A stretch of 64,000 nucleotides of DNA, from positions 48,333 through 112,332 of the forward strand of contig CM067349.1 of assembly GCA_034190875.2 (NCBI GenBank), in the 5' to 3' direction. The position numbers and the translations under genes are program-made. Source of the DNA: Urechis unicinctus (taxonomy: Eukaryota; Annelida; Polychaeta; Xenopneusta; Urechidae). Shown here in pieces: positions 10,777 through 25,216 of the stretch; the stretch's first letter is position 1, and each line of letters begins with the position of its first letter. The notes beneath the pieces were generated by a model. The model saw only the letters and a list, made by a program, of their open reading frames with translations. It made no database searches and had not been told where the DNA came from.

Positions 10777-10990
10777 GCAACAAAACGTAATTCAGTCAAT
10801 TCATTTGTCCGATACATTATATAAAATATTAGGATAGTTAAGGGACCCGGTTTGTTTAATAACCTTAGACCAATACTGAAACCTGTATGATGTCTGAGTT
10901 ATTGATAACTAGCCCCATCGTTGGGCGAACATGGGTGAGCTGATGCTATGTTTGAGTTATCCTTCCAATTATACACGGTTAATAAGGGCG
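10777..10990 (+). repeat. Diverged dispersed repeat, family D copy 2
   Basis: Partner of 1496-1697; the most conserved blocks are CCGGTTTGTTTAATAACCTT, CTAGCCCCATCGTTG, GGGTGAG and GTTATCCTTCCAATTATA. It lies about 1.2 kb downstream of its family C neighbour, whereas at the first site C and D are contiguous, so an insertion or rearrangement separated them here. Confidence 0.7.
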
Positions 10991-11470
10991 TAACACCGAC
11001 CATGGACAAATCAGAGTGCTTAAATGTACATCGTACGTAACCCTTATTGTTGATTCTTAAATTGTACTTCTTTGTTGACCGCTGGCTTTTTGTAGATGAT
11101 ACATTGTAGCTCATAATGCTACGCTTTATCAATATTCTGAGACTTCGTGGACATTTCAGCATTTTCATAGCCTTATAGAATGCCCTGGAGAATTTAAACG
11201 GTTCGAATCACAGAGATTACAATGGGGTCATCATCACAAAATTCATTGACAGAACCCCGTTGCGATTTACAACCAGTTTACTCCTTCTCGAAGAAAATTC
11301 TTCCACGCTGTATACTTAAGCATTATATATTGTGCGTTATATATAGCGCTTTTCGCTGTGAAGGTCATACAGCAATGGCTGAAGGTTCATTTGATCTGAA
11401 TGGCATCACGTAATTAAAGACCAACAGAATACTAAAAATAGATTACATTCGTATATCAAGGCGCCATGTG
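10991..11470. other. No gene seen
   Basis: Short open frames on both strands carry no motif. GGTTCGAATC at about 11200 looks like a polymerase III B box but no matching A box lies upstream at tRNA spacing. Confidence 0.5.
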
Positions 11471-11750
<280 letters not shown>

Positions 11751-11937
11751 CATATATATATTTTAATTATCCAGTGCATTGTTTCCAGTATATGGTGTTG
11801 CCATTTCTCATCTTCTTGCTGAGCGATATCGCTTTTAGTACCAGTGCTTAGATATCGTTTGCTTACATTGTATCTTTGTGTTCTTGGTGATATTAAACCT
11901 GGCACTTTTATTGTACAAAATGGTGATCGGCGAGTTG

Positions 11938-12094
11938 ATATTCTTCCTGTTGTCACATTATAGGCATTTATTATGCGCCATAGCGTACACACTGTTTCTG
12001 TGCACAATGTATTGACATTGTTTTTGCAAACAAAGCGATGACATTGTTCATTTGACCACATCGTATGTATTGTTCCTGTGGTCATATCATTAAT
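11938..12094 (+). repeat. Degenerate 26-27-bp minisatellite
   Basis: Successive units begin at 11989 (ACACTGTTTCTGTGCACA), 12015 (ACATTGTTTTTGCAAACA), 12041 (ACATTGTTCATTTGACCA) and 12068 (TATTGTTCCTGTGGTCAT), at 26, 26 and 27-base spacing. An earlier unit, TATTCTTCCTGTTGTCA near 11938, fits the same pattern. Units are only about 60-70% alike, so this is old. It differs in length from the 37-bp satellite and I do not claim they are related. Confidence 0.6.
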
Positions 12095-12368
12095 ATATTG
12101 GTGGGGTTGGTATCGGTAATGTTAAGATGACGTATATCGATCCTGTAGCCAAAAATGTTGCCTTGACGATATCGTTGTTAGCTGTGATTTGCTTCAACAA
12201 CAAGCAATTATTGCTATGATATCAATGTTTGTGATGGGATGATACAGCCATCTTTCGGGATCACCTTTCGCACGTCTGTCTACGTGCAATTAAAACATAT
12301 TTTGAGGCAGACGATCATATCTATATATATCCTGTCTTGCTGTGTTTTAAAACTATCACTGGTTAGGC
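12095..12368. other. No gene seen; edge of contig
   Basis: AT-rich sequence running to the gap, with no satellite monomers visible up to the last base before the Ns. Confidence 0.55.
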
Positions 12369-12468
12369 NNNNNNNNNNNNNNNNNNNNNNNNNNNNNNNN
12401 NNNNNNNNNNNNNNNNNNNNNNNNNNNNNNNNNNNNNNNNNNNNNNNNNNNNNNNNNNNNNNNNNNNN
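12369..12468. other. Assembly gap of exactly 100 N
   Basis: One hundred consecutive N, a conventional placeholder for a gap of unknown size. The sequence changes completely across it, from repeat-remnant DNA to satellite, so the real satellite border is not in the window and the true distance may be large. Confidence 0.98.
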
Positions 12469-15400
12469 GCTGTGTATGAAGTTCGCTACGCCGACATCAT
12501 CGTGCGCTGTATATAGAGAATACTATATTGAAATCTCAGTCAGCCGAGTTCGATACACTAACATCATCGTTCGCTGTTAATCGAGTACCCTACACTGACA
12601 TCATCGTCCGCTGTATATAGAGTACCCTACGTTGATATTTCAGTCAGCTGTATATATAGTTCCCTACACTGACATCATTGTCTGCTTTATGTAGAGTTCA
12701 CCACACTGACATCATCGTGTGCTGTATATAGAGTTCACTACACAGACATCTCAGTCAGCTGTATATAGAGTACACTACGTTGACATCATCGTCCGCTGTA
12801 TATAGAGTTCGCTACACTGACATCATCGTGCGCTGTATAAAATGTTCACTACACTGACATCATCGTGTGCTGTATATAGTTCACTACGCATATATCTCAG
12901 TCAGCTGTATATGAAGTTCGCTACGCTGACATCATCGTCCGCTGTATATAGAGATTACATTGACATCTCAGTCAGCTGTATAGAGAGTTCGCTAATCTGA
13001 CATCATCGTCCGCTGTATATAGAGTTCACTACATTGACATTTTAGTCAGTTGTATATGGAGTTCGCTTCACTGACATCATCGTCAGCTATATGTAGAGTT
13101 CACCACACTGACATCATAATGCGCTGTATATAGAGCTCACTACTCAGCATCTCAGTCAGCAGTATATAGAGTACACTACGTTGACATCATCGTCCTCTGT
13201 ACATAGAGTTCGCTACACTGACATCATCGTGCGCTGTATATAGAGTTCACTACATTGACATCTCAGTCAGCTGTATATAAAGTTCGATACACTAGCATCA
13301 TCGTCCGCTGTTTATAGATTTCGCTACACTGACATCATTTTCCGCTGAATATAGAATTCGCTACATTGACATCTCAGTCAGCTGTATATGAAGTTGGCTA
13401 CGCCGACATCATCGTCCCCTGTATATAGAGATCACTATACTGACATCTCAGTCAGCCGTACATGAAGTTCGCTACTCCGACATCATCGTGCGCTGTATCT
13501 AGAGTTCACTACGTTGACATCATCGTGCGCTTTATATAGAGTTCACTACACTGACATCATCCTCCGCTGTATATAGAGTTCACTTCATTGACATCTCAGT
13601 CAGTTGTATATAGTGTTCGCTACACTGACATCATCGTGCGCTGTATAAAATGTTCACTACACGGACATCATCGGCCGCTGTATATAGAGTTCACTACATT
13701 GACATTTTAGTCAGTCGTATATAGAGTTCGCTACAATGACATCATCGTCCGCTATATGTTGAGTTCACCACACTGACATCATAATGCGCTGTATATAGAG
13801 TTCACTACGCAGCATCTCAGTCAGCAGTATATAGAGTACACTACGTTGACATCATCGTCCTCTGTACATAGAGTTCGCTACACTGACATCATCGTGCGCT
13901 GTATATAGAGTTCACTTCATTGACATCTCAGTCAGCTGTATATAGAGTTCGCTACACAAACATCATCGTTCGCAGTATGTAGAGTGCGCTGCACAGACAT
14001 CATAATCATATGTGTAAAGACTGCTCAACACTGACATAAAAGTCTGCAGTATGAAGAATTTGGTACAATGCCATCACTGTCAACTGTGTAAAAACTGCGC
14101 TACGCAGATATCATAGGCAGTTGTATGTAGATTTCGCTACGCTGACGTCATAGTCAGTTGTATGTAGATTTCGCTACACTGACATTTTATCGTCCATGCA
14201 AAAACTACTTTTCACTGACATGCTATTCAGCTGTATATAGAGTTCGCTACACTGACATCATCGTGCGCTGTATTTAGAGTTCACTACATTGACATCATCG
14301 TGCGCTGTATATAGAGTTCACTACACGGACATCATCGTCCGCTGTATATAGAGTTCACTACATTGACATTTCAGTCAGTTGTATATAGAGTTCGCTACAC
14401 TGACATCATCGTCCGCTATATGTAGAGTTCACCACACTGACATCATCATGCGCTGTATATAGAGTTCACTGCGCAGCATCTCTGTCAGCTGTATATAGAG
14501 TACACTACGTTGAAATCATCGTCCGCTGTACATAGAGTTCGCTACACTGATATCATCGTCCGCTGTATATAGAGTTCACTTCATTGACATCTCAGTCAGC
14601 TGTATATAAAGTTCGATACACTAGCATCATCGTCCGCTGTTTATAGATTTCGCTACACTGACATCATTTTCCGCTGAATATAGAATTCGCTACATTGACA
14701 TCTCAGTCAGCTGTAAATGAAGTTCGCTACGCCGACATCATCGTCCCCTGTATATAGAAATCACTATACTGACATCTCAGTCAGCCGTATATGAAGTTCG
14801 CTACGCCGACATCATCGTGCGCTGTATCTAGAGTTCACTACGTTGACATCATCGTGCGCTGTATATAGAGTTCACTACACTGACATTATCCTCCGCTGTA
14901 TATAGAGTTCACTTCATTGACATCTCAGTCAGTTGTATATAGAGTTTGCTACACTGACATCACCGTGCGCTGTATAAAATGTTCACTACACGGACATCAT
15001 CGTCCGCTGTATATAGAGTTCACTACATTGACATTTTAGTCAGTTGTATATAGAGTTCGCTACACTGATATCACCGTGCGCTGAATATAGAATTCGCTAC
15101 ATTGACATCTCAGTCAGCTGTATATGAAGTTCGCTACGCCGACATCATCGTGCGCTGTATATAGAGAATACTATATTGAAATCTCAGTCAGCCGATTTCG
15201 TTACACTAACATCATCGTTCGCTGTTGATCGAGTACCCTACACTGACATCATCGTCCGCTGTATATAGAGTACCCTACGTTGATATTTCAGTCAGCTGTA
15301 TAGAGAGTTCACTACACTGACATCATTGTCCGCTATATGTAGAGTTCACCACACTGACATCATAATGCGCTGTATATAGATTTCACTGCGCAGCATCTCT

Positions 15401-18400
15401 GTCCGCTGTATATAGAGTTTACATTGACATCTCAGTCAGCTGTATAGAGAGTTCGCTAATTTGACATCATCGTCCGCTGTATATAGAGTTCACTACATTG
15501 ACATTTCAGTCAGTTGTATATGGAGTTCGCTTCACTGACATCATCGTCAGCTATATGTAGAGTTCACCACACTGACATCATAATGCGCTGTATATAGAGT
15601 TCACTACGCAGCATCTCAGTCAGCAGTATATAGAGTACACTACGTTGACATCATCGTCCTCTGTACATAGAGTTCGCCACACTGACATCATCGTGCGCTG
15701 TATATAGAGTTCACTTCCTTGACATCTCAGTCAGCTGTATATAGAGTTCGCTACACAAACATCATCGTTCGCAGTATGTAGAGTGCGCCGCACAGACATC
15801 ATAATCATATGTGTAAAGACTGCTCAACACTGACATAAAAGTCTGCAGTATGAAGAATTTGGTACAATGCCATCATAGTCAACTGTGTAAAAACTGCGCT
15901 ACGCAGATATCATAGGCAGTTGTATGTAGATTTCGCTATGCTGACGTCATAGTCAGTTGTATGTAGATTTCGCTACACTGACATTTTATCGTCTATGCAA
16001 AAACTACTTTTCACTGACATGCTATTCAGCTGTATATAGAGTTCGCTATACTGACATCATCGTGTGCTGTATTTAGAGTTCACTACATTGACATCATCGT
16101 GCGCTGTATATAGAGTTCACTAAACTGACATCATCGTCCGCTGTATATAGAGTTCACTACATTGACATTTCAGTCAGTTGTATATAGAGTACACTACGTT
16201 GAAATCATCGTCCGCTGTACATAGAGTTCGCTACACTGACATCATCGTCCGCTGTATATAGAGTTCACTACACAGACATCTCAGTCAGCTGTATATAGAG
16301 TACACTACATTGACATCATCGTCCGCTGTATATAGAGTTCGCTACACTGACATCATAGTGCGCTGTACAAAATGTTCACTACACTGACATCATCGTGTGC
16401 TGTATATAGAGTTCACTACATTGACATCTCAGTCAGCTGTATATAAAGTTCGCTACGCTGACATCATCGTCCGCTGTATATAGAGTTTACATTGACATCT
16501 CAGTCAGCTGTAAAGAGAGTTCGCTACACTGACAACATCGTGCGATGTATAAAATGTTCACTACACTGAAATCATTGTCCGCTGTTTATAGAGTTCACTA
16601 CATTGACATTTCAGTCAGTTGTATATAGAGTTCGCTAAACTGACATCATCGTCCGCTACATGTAGAATTCACCACACTGACATCATAATGTGCTGTATAT
16701 AGAGTTCACTGTGCAGTATCTCAGTCAGCTGTATATAGAGTACACTACTTTGACATCATCGTCCGCTGTACATAGAGTTCACTACATTAACATCTCAGTC
16801 AGCTGTATATAAAGTTCGATACACTAACATCATCGTCCGCTGTTTATAGATTTCGCTACACTGACATCATCTTCCGCTGAATATAGAATTCGCTACATTG
16901 ACATCTCAGTCAGCTGTATATGAAGTTCGCTACACCGACATCATCGTGCGCTGTATATAGAGATCACTATATTGACATCTCAGTCAGCCGTATATGTAGT
17001 TCGCTACGCTGACATAATCGTCCGCTGTATATAGAGTTTACATTGACATCTCAGTCAGCTGTATAGAGAGTTCGCTAATCTGACATCATCGTCCGCAGTA
17101 TATAGATTTCACTACATTGACATCTCAGTCAGCTGTATTTAGAGTTCGCTACACTGACATCATCGTTTGCAGTATATAGAGTGCGCTACCCAGACATCAT
17201 AATCATATGTGTAAAGACTGCTCAACACAGACATAAAAGTCTGCTGTATGAAGAATCAGGTAAACTGCCATCATAGTCAACTAGGTAAACCCGCGCTACG
17301 CAGATATCATAGTCAGTTGTATGTAGATTTCGCTACACTGACAATATAGTCGTCTATGCAAAAACTACTTTTGACTGACATGCTATTCAGCTGTATATAG
17401 AGTTCGCTACACTGACATCATTGTGCGCTGTATATAGAGTTCACTTCATTGACATCTCAGTCAGCTGTATATAGAGTTCGCTACACAAACATCATCGTTC
17501 GCAGTATGTAGAGTGCGCTGCACAGACATCATAATCATATGTGTAAAGACTGCTCAACACTGACATAAAAGTCTGCAGTATGAAGAATTTGGTACAATGC
17601 CATCATAGTCAACTAGGTAAACCCGCGCAACGCAGATATCATAGTCAGTTGTATGTAGATTTCGCTACACTGACATTATAGTCGACTATGCAAAAACTAC
17701 TTTTCACTGACATGCTATTCAGCTGTATATAGAGATCGCTACACTGACATCATTTGTGCGCTGTATTTTAGAGTTCACTACATTGACATCATCGTGCGCT
17801 GTATATAGAGTTCACTACATTGATATCTCAGTCAGCTGTATATAAAGTTTGCTACTCTAATATCATCGTCCGCTCTTGATCGAGTACCCTACAGTGACAT
17901 CATCGTCCGCTATATATAGAGTTCACTACATTGACATCTCAGTCAGCTGTATATGAAGTTCGCTACGCTGACATCATCGTCCGCTGTATATAGAGTTTAC
18001 ATTGACATCTCAGTCAGCTGTACAGAGAGTTCCCTAATCTGACATCATCGTCCGCTGTATACAGAGTTCACTTCATTGATATTTAAGTCAGTTGTATATG
18101 GAGTTCGCTACACTGACATCATCGTCCGCTATATGTAGAGTTCACCACACTGACATCATAATGCGCTATATATAGAGTTCACTACGCAGCATCTCAGTCA
18201 GCTGTATATAGAGTAAACTACGTTGACATCATCGTGCGCTGTATATAGAGTTCGCTACACTGACATCATCGTGCGATGTATAAAGAGTTCACTTCATTGA
18301 CATCTCAGTCAGCTGTATATAAAGTTCTATACACTAGCATCATCGTCCGCTGTTTATAGATTTCGCTACGCTGACATCATAATCATATGTGTAAAGACGG

Positions 18401-20230
18401 CTCAACACTGACATAAAAGTCTGCTGTATGAAGAATTAGGTACAATGCCTTCTTAGTCAACTAGGTAAACCCGCGCTACGCAGATATCATAGTCAATTGC
18501 ATGTAGATTTCGCTACACTGACATTATATTCGTCTATGCAAAAACTACTTTTCACTGACATGCTATTCAGCAGTATGTAGAGTTCGCTACACTGACATCA
18601 TCGTGCGCTGTATTTAGAGTTCACTACATTGACATCGTCGTGTGCAGTATGTAGAGTTCACTACACTGACATCATCGTCCGCTGTATATAGAGTTCACTT
18701 CATTGACATCTCAGTCAGCTGTATATAAAGTTCGATACACTAACATCATCGTCCGCTGTTTATAGAGTTTACATTGACATCTCAGTCAGCTGTATATAGA
18801 GTTCGCTACACTGACATCATCGTGCGCTGCATAAAATGTTCAATACACTGACTTCCTCGTCCGCTGTATATAGAGTTCACTACATTGACATTTCAGTCAG
18901 CTGTATATAGAGTTCGCAACACTGACATCATCGTCCGCTATATGTAGAGTTCACCACACTGACATGATAATGCGCTGTATATAGAGTTCACTGCGCAGCA
19001 TCTCAGTCAGTTGTATATAGAGTACACTACGTTGACATCATCATCCGCTGTACATAGAGTTCGCTACACTAACATCATCGTGCGCTTTATATAATGTTCA
19101 CTGCACTGACATCATCGTCCGCTGTATATAGAGTTCACTTCATTGACATCTCAGTCAGCTGTATATAAAGTTCGATTCACTAACATCATCGTCTGCTGTT
19201 TATAGATTTCGCTACACTGACATCAACTTCCGCTGAATATAGAATTCGCTATATTGACATCTCAGTCAGCTGTATATGAAGTTCGCTACGCCGACATCAT
19301 CGTGCGCAGTATATAGAGATCCCTATATTGACATCTCAGTCAGCCGTATATGTAGTTCGCTACGCTGACATAATCGTCCGCCTTATATAGAGTTTACATT
19401 GACATCTCAGTCAGCTGTATAGAGAGTTCGCTAATCTGACATCATCGTCCGCAGTACATAGAGTTCACTTCATTGACATCTCAGTCAGCTGTATTTAGAG
19501 TTCGCTACACTGACATCATCGTTCGCAGTATATAGAGTGCGCTACCCACACATCATAATCATATGTGTAAAGACGGCTCAAACCTGACATAAAAGTCTGC
19601 TGTATGAAGAATTAGGTACGATACCTTCTTAGTCAACTAGGTAAACCCGCGCTACGCAGATATCATAGTCAGTTGCATGTAGATTTCGCTACACTGACAT
19701 TATATTCGTCTATGCAAAAACTACTTTTCACTGACATGCTATTCAGCTGTATGTAGAGTTCGATACACTGACATCATCGTGCGCTGTATTTAGAGTTCAC
19801 TACATTGACATCATCGTGCGCTGTATATAGAGTTCACTACACTGACATCTCAGTCAGCTGTATATGAAGTTTGCTACTCTAATATCATCGTCCGCTGTTT
19901 ATATATAGATTTCGCTACACTGACATCATCTTCCGCTGAATATAGAATTCGCAACATTGACATCCCAGTGAGCTGTATATGAAGTTCGCTACGCCGACAT
20001 CATCGTTCCCTGTATATAGAGATCACTATATTGACATCTCAGTCAGCTGTATATGAAGTTCGCTACGCTGACATCATCGTCCGCCTTATATAGAGTTTAC
20101 ATTGACATCTAAGTCAGCTGTATAGAGAGTTCGCTAATCTTACATCATCGTCCGCAGTATATAGAGTTCACTACATTGACATCTCAGTCAGCTGTATTTA
20201 GAGTTCGCTACACTGACATCATCGTTCGCA
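12469..20230 (+). repeat. Satellite subregion 1: irregular higher-order structure
   Basis: Bulk A and B monomers with cassettes beginning at 13975, 15773, 17172, 17504, 18352 and 19528. The 13975 and 15773 cassettes have seven monomers and are 1.8 kb apart with similar flanks; the next four have six. The cassette at 18352 starts with a chimeric monomer: its first half is a bulk-type GTTTATAGATTTCGC and its second half the cassette ending CATCATAATCATAT, which marks a recombination point. Copies here differ from one another more than those further right, as expected for an array edge. Confidence 0.8.
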
Positions 20231-20489
20231 GTATATAGAGTGCGCTACACAGACATCATAATCATATGTGTAAAGACTGCTCAACACTGACATAAAAGTC
20301 TGCTGTATGAAGAATTAGGTACAATGCCATCATAGTCAACTGTGTAAAAACTACGCTACGCAGACATCATAGTCAGTTGTATGTAGATTTCGCTACGCTG
20401 ACGTCATAGTCAGTTGTATGTAGATTTCGCTACACTGATATTATAGTCGTCTATGCAAAAACTACTTTTCACTAACATGCTATTCAGCT
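20231..20489 (+). repeat. Reference copy of the seven-monomer divergent cassette
   Basis: Seven consecutive units of exactly 37 bases, beginning GTATATAGAGTGCGC, GTGTAAAGACTGCTC, GTATGAAGAATTAGG, GTGTAAAAACTACGC, GTATGTAGATTTCGC (ending TGACGTCATAGTCAGTT), GTATGTAGATTTCGC (ending TATTATAGTCGTCT) and ATGCAAAAACTACTTTTC. Each keeps the register and a GACAT-like core near position 22, but they differ from each other and from bulk monomers much more than bulk monomers differ among themselves. The same seven in the same order recur through the array. Confidence 0.93.
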
Positions 20490-21179
20490 GTATATAGAGT
20501 TCGCTACACGGACATCATCGTGCCCTCTATTTAGAGTTCACTACATTGACATCATCGTGCGCTGTATATAGAGTTCACTACACTGACATCTCATTCAGCT
20601 GTATATAAAGTTCGCTACACTGACATCATCGTCAGCTGTATATAGAGAACCCTACGTTGATATTTTTTATCATCTGTATATATAGTTCGCTACACTGATA
20701 TCATCGTCTGCTTTATGCAGAGTTCACCACACTGACATCATCGTGTGCTGTATATAGAGTTCACTACGCAGACATCTCAGTCAGCTGTATATAGAGTACA
20801 CTACGTTGACATCATCGTCCGCTGTATATAGAGTTCGCTACACTGACATCATCGTGCGCTGTATAAAATGTTCACCACACTGACATCATCGTCCGCTGTA
20901 TATAGAGTTAACTACATTGATATCTCTGTCAGCTGTATATGAAATTCGCTACGCTGACATCATCGTCCGCTGTATAAAGAGTTCACTACATTGACATCTC
21001 AGTCAGATGTATAGAGAGTTCGCTAATCTAACATCATCGTCCGCTGTGTATATAGTTCACTACATTGACATTTCAGTCAGTTGTATATATAGTTCGCTAC
21101 ACTGACATCATCGTCCGCTATATGTAGAGTTCACCACACTGACATCATAATGCGCTGTATATAGAGTTCACTACGCAGC

Positions 21180-21960
21180 ATCTCAGTCAGCTGTATATAG
21201 AGTACACTACGTTGACATCATCGTCCGCTGTACATACAGTTTCGCTACACTGACATCATCGTGCGCTGTATATAGAGTTCACTTCATTGACATCTCAGTC
21301 AGCTGTATATAAAGTTCTATACACTAGAATCATCGTCCGCTGTTTATAGATTTCGCTACACTGACATCATCTTCCGCTTAATATAGAATTCGCTACATTG
21401 ACATCCCAGTCAGCTGTATATGAAGTTCGCTACGCCGACATCATCGTTCCCTGTATATAGAGATCACTATATTGACATCTCAGTCAGCTGTATATGAAGT
21501 TCGCTACGCTGACATCATCGTCCGCCTTATATAGAGTTTACATTGACATCTAAGTCAGCTGTATAGAGAGTTCGCTAATCTTACATCATCGTCCGCAGTA
21601 TATAGAGTTCACTACATTGACATCTCAGTCAGCTGTATTTAGAGTTCGCTACACTGACATCATCGTTCGCAGTATATAGAGTGCGCTACACAGACATCAT
21701 AATCATATGTGTAAAGACTGCTCAACACTGACATAAAAGTCTGCTGTATGAAGAAATAGGTACAATGCCATCGTAGCCAACTAGGTAAAAACTGCGCTAA
21801 GCAGATATCATAGTCAGTTGTATGTAGATTTCGCTACACTGACGTCATAGTCTGTTGTATGTAGATTTCGCTACACTGACATTATAGTCGTCTATGCAAA
21901 AACTACTTTTCACTAACATGCTATTCAGCTGTATATAGAGTTCGCTACACGGACATCATC
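21180..21960 (+). repeat. Block shared with 45720-46500
   Basis: About 0.8 kb with the same succession of variant monomers as 45720-46500, including GTACATACAGTTTCGC, a TAGAATCATCGTCCGC unit, CATCTTCCGCTTAATATAG, GAAGAAATAGGTAC with GCCAACTAGG, and CACGGACATCATCGTGCGCTC. The offset is 24.5 kb, so long-range copying has occurred within the array. Confidence 0.75.
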
Positions 21961-24900
21961 GTGCGCTCTATTTAGAGTTCACTACATTGACATCATCGTG
22001 CGCTGTATATAGAGTTCACTACACTGACATCTCAGTCAGCTGTATATAGAGTACACTACGTTGACATCATCGTCCGCTGTATATAGAGTTCGCTACACTG
22101 ACATCATCGTGCGCTGTATAAAATGTTCACCACACTGACATCATCGTCCGCTGTATATAGAGTTAACTACATTGATATCTCTGTCAGCTGTATATGAAAT
22201 TCGCTACGCTGACATCATCGTCCGCTGTATAAAGAGTTCACTACATTGACATCTCAGTCAGATGTATAGAGAGTTCGCTAATCTAACATCATCGTCCGCT
22301 GTGTATATAGTTCACTACATTGACATTTCAGTCAGTTGTATATATAGTTCGCTACACTGACATCATTGTCCGCTATATGTAGAGTTCACCACACTGACAT
22401 CATAATGCGCTGTATATAGAGTTCACTACGCACCATCTCAGTCTGCTGTATATAGAATACACTACGTTGACATCATCGTCCAATGTACATAGAGTTCGCT
22501 ACACTGACATCATCGTGAGCTGTATATAGAGTTCATTTCATTGACATCTCAGTCAGCTGTATACAAAGTTCGATACACTAACATCATCGTCCACTGTTTA
22601 TAGATTTCGCTACACTGACATCATCGTTCGCAGTATATAGAGTGCGCTACACAGACATCATAATCATATGTGTAAAGACTGCTCAACACTGACATAAAAG
22701 TCTGCTGTATGAAGAATTAGGTACAATGCCATCATAGTCAACTGTGTAAAAACTACGCTACGCAGACATCATAGTCAGTTGTATGTAGATTTCGCTACGC
22801 TGACGTCATAGTCAGTTGTATGTAGATTTCGCTACACTGATATTATAGTCGTCTATGCAAAAACTACTTTTCACTAACATGCTATTCAGCTGTATATAGA
22901 GTTCGCTACACGGACATCATCGTGCCCTCTATTTAGAGTTCACTACATTGACATCATCGTGCGCTGTATATAGAGTTCACTACACTGACATCTCATTCAG
23001 CTGTATATAAAGTTCGCTACACTGACATCGATCGTCATCGCTGTATATAGAGAACCCTACGTTGATATTTTTTATCATCTGTATATATAGTTCGCTACAC
23101 TGATATCATCGTCTGCTTTATGCAGAGTTCACCACACTGACATCATCGTGTGCTGTATATAGAGTTCACTACGCAGACATCTCAGTCAGCTGTATATAGA
23201 GTACACTACGTTGACATCATCGTCCGCTGTATATAGAGTTCGCTACACTGACATCATCGTGCGCTGTATAAAATGTTCACCACACTGACATCATCGTCCG
23301 CTGTATATAGAGTTAACTACATTGATATCTCTGTCAGCTGTATATGAAATTCGCTACGCTGACATCATCGTCCGCTGTATAAAGAGTTCACTACATTGAC
23401 ATCTCAGTCAGATGTATAGAGAGTTCGCTAATCTAACATCATCGTCCGCTGTGTATATAGTTCACTACATTGACATTTCAGTCAGTTGTATATATAGTTC
23501 GCTACACTGACATCATCGTCCGCTATATGTAGAGTTCACCACACTGACATCATAATGCGCTGAATATAGAGTTCACTACGCACCATCTCAGTCTGCTGTA
23601 TATAGAATACACTACGTTGACATCATCGTCCAATGTACATAGAGTTCGCTACACTGACATCATCGTGAGCTGTATATAGAGTTCACTTCATTGACATCTC
23701 AGTCAGCTGTATACAAAGTTCGATACACTAACATCATCGTCCACTGTTTATAGATTTCGCTACACTGACATCATCGTTCGCAGTATATAGAGTGCGCTAC
23801 ACAGACATCATAATCATATGTGTAAAGACTGCTCAACACTGACATAAAAGTCTGCTGTATGAAGAATTAGGTACAATGCCATCATAGTCAACTGTGTAAA
23901 AACTACGCTACGCAGACATCATAGTCAGTTGTATGTAGATTTCGCTACGCTGACGTCATAGTCAGTTGTATGTAGATTTCGCTACACTGATATTATAGTC
24001 GTCTATGCAAAAACTACTTTTCACTGACATGCTATTCAGCTGTATATAGAGATCGCTACACTGACATCATCGTGCGCTGTATTTAGAGTTCACTACATTG
24101 ACATCATCGTGCGCTGTATATACAATTCACTACACTGACATCATCGTGCGCTATATATATAGAGTTCACTACATTTACATCTCAGTCAGCTGTATATGAA
24201 GTTCGCTACGCTGACATCATCGTCCGCTGTATATAGAGTTGACATTGACATCTCAGTCCGCTGTATATAGATTTCGCTACACTGACATCATCGTCCGCTG
24301 TATATAGAGTTCACTACAGTGACATCATCGTGCGCTGTATAAAATGTTCACTACACTGACATCATTGTGCGCTGTATATAGAGTTCACTACATTGACATC
24401 TCAGTCAGCTGTATAGAGAGTTCGCTAATCTGACATCATCGTCCGCTGTTGATCGAGTACCCTACACTGACATCATCGTCCGCTGTATATAGAGAACACT
24501 TCGTTGATATTTTAGTCAGCTGTATATATAGTTCGCCACACTGACATCATCGTTCGCTGTATAAAATTTTCACTACATTGACATCATCGTCCGCTGTATA
24601 TAGAGTTCAATACATGAAAATCTCAGTCAGCTGTATATGAAGTTCGCTACGCTGACATCATCGTCCGCTGTATATAGAGTTTACATTGACATCTCAGTCA
24701 GCTGTATATAGAGTTCACTATATTGACATTTCAGTCAGTTGTATATGGAGTTCGCTACACTGACATCATCGTCAGCCATATGTAGAGTTCATCACACTGA
24801 CATCATAATGCGCTGTATATAGAGTTCACTACGCAGCATCTCAGTCATCTGTATATAGAGTACACTACGTTGACATCATCGTCCGCTGTATATAGAGTTT

Positions 24901-25216
24901 ACATTGACATCTCAGTCAGCTGTATATAGAGTTCACTATATTGACATTTCAGTCAGTTGTATATGGAGTTCGCTACACTGACATCATCGTCAGCTATATG
25001 TAGAGTTCACCACACTGACATCATAATGCGCTGTATATAGAGTTCACTACGCAGCATCTAAGTCATCTGTATATAGAGTACACTACGTTGACATCATCGT
25101 CCGCTGTATATAGAGTTCACTACACTGACATCATCGTGCGCTGTATATAGAGTTCACTACATTGACATCTCAGTCAGCTGTATTTAGAGTTCGCTACATT
25201 GACATCATCGTTCGCA

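Larger units (their letters stand above)
20231..24040 (+). repeat. Satellite subregion 2: nested 0.96, 1.15 and 2.4-kb duplications
   Basis: The sequence from 20231 recurs from 22633 with private variants in common, for example CACTAACATGCTATTCAG, then CACGGACATCATCGTG with CCCTCTATTTAG, and the ACGTTGATATTTTTTATCATC motif. The block 21672-22632 (961 bases) equals 22633-23782 (1150 bases) minus an internal stretch of about 189 bases (roughly five monomers, near 22990-23180). The extra stretch contains a CATCGATCGTCATCG variant. Confidence 0.8.

Noticed and set aside
11190..11220. B-box-like GGTTCGAATC
   Set aside because: No A box at tRNA spacing upstream and no cloverleaf potential seen.
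11938..12094. The degenerate minisatellite as an ancestral form of the 37-bp satellite
   Set aside because: Period (26-27 bases) and core motifs differ; shared GACAT-like words are too short to prove relation.
12239..12580. Open frame spanning the gap
   Set aside because: It is formed only because the Ns contain no stop codons; it joins unrelated flank and satellite sequence.
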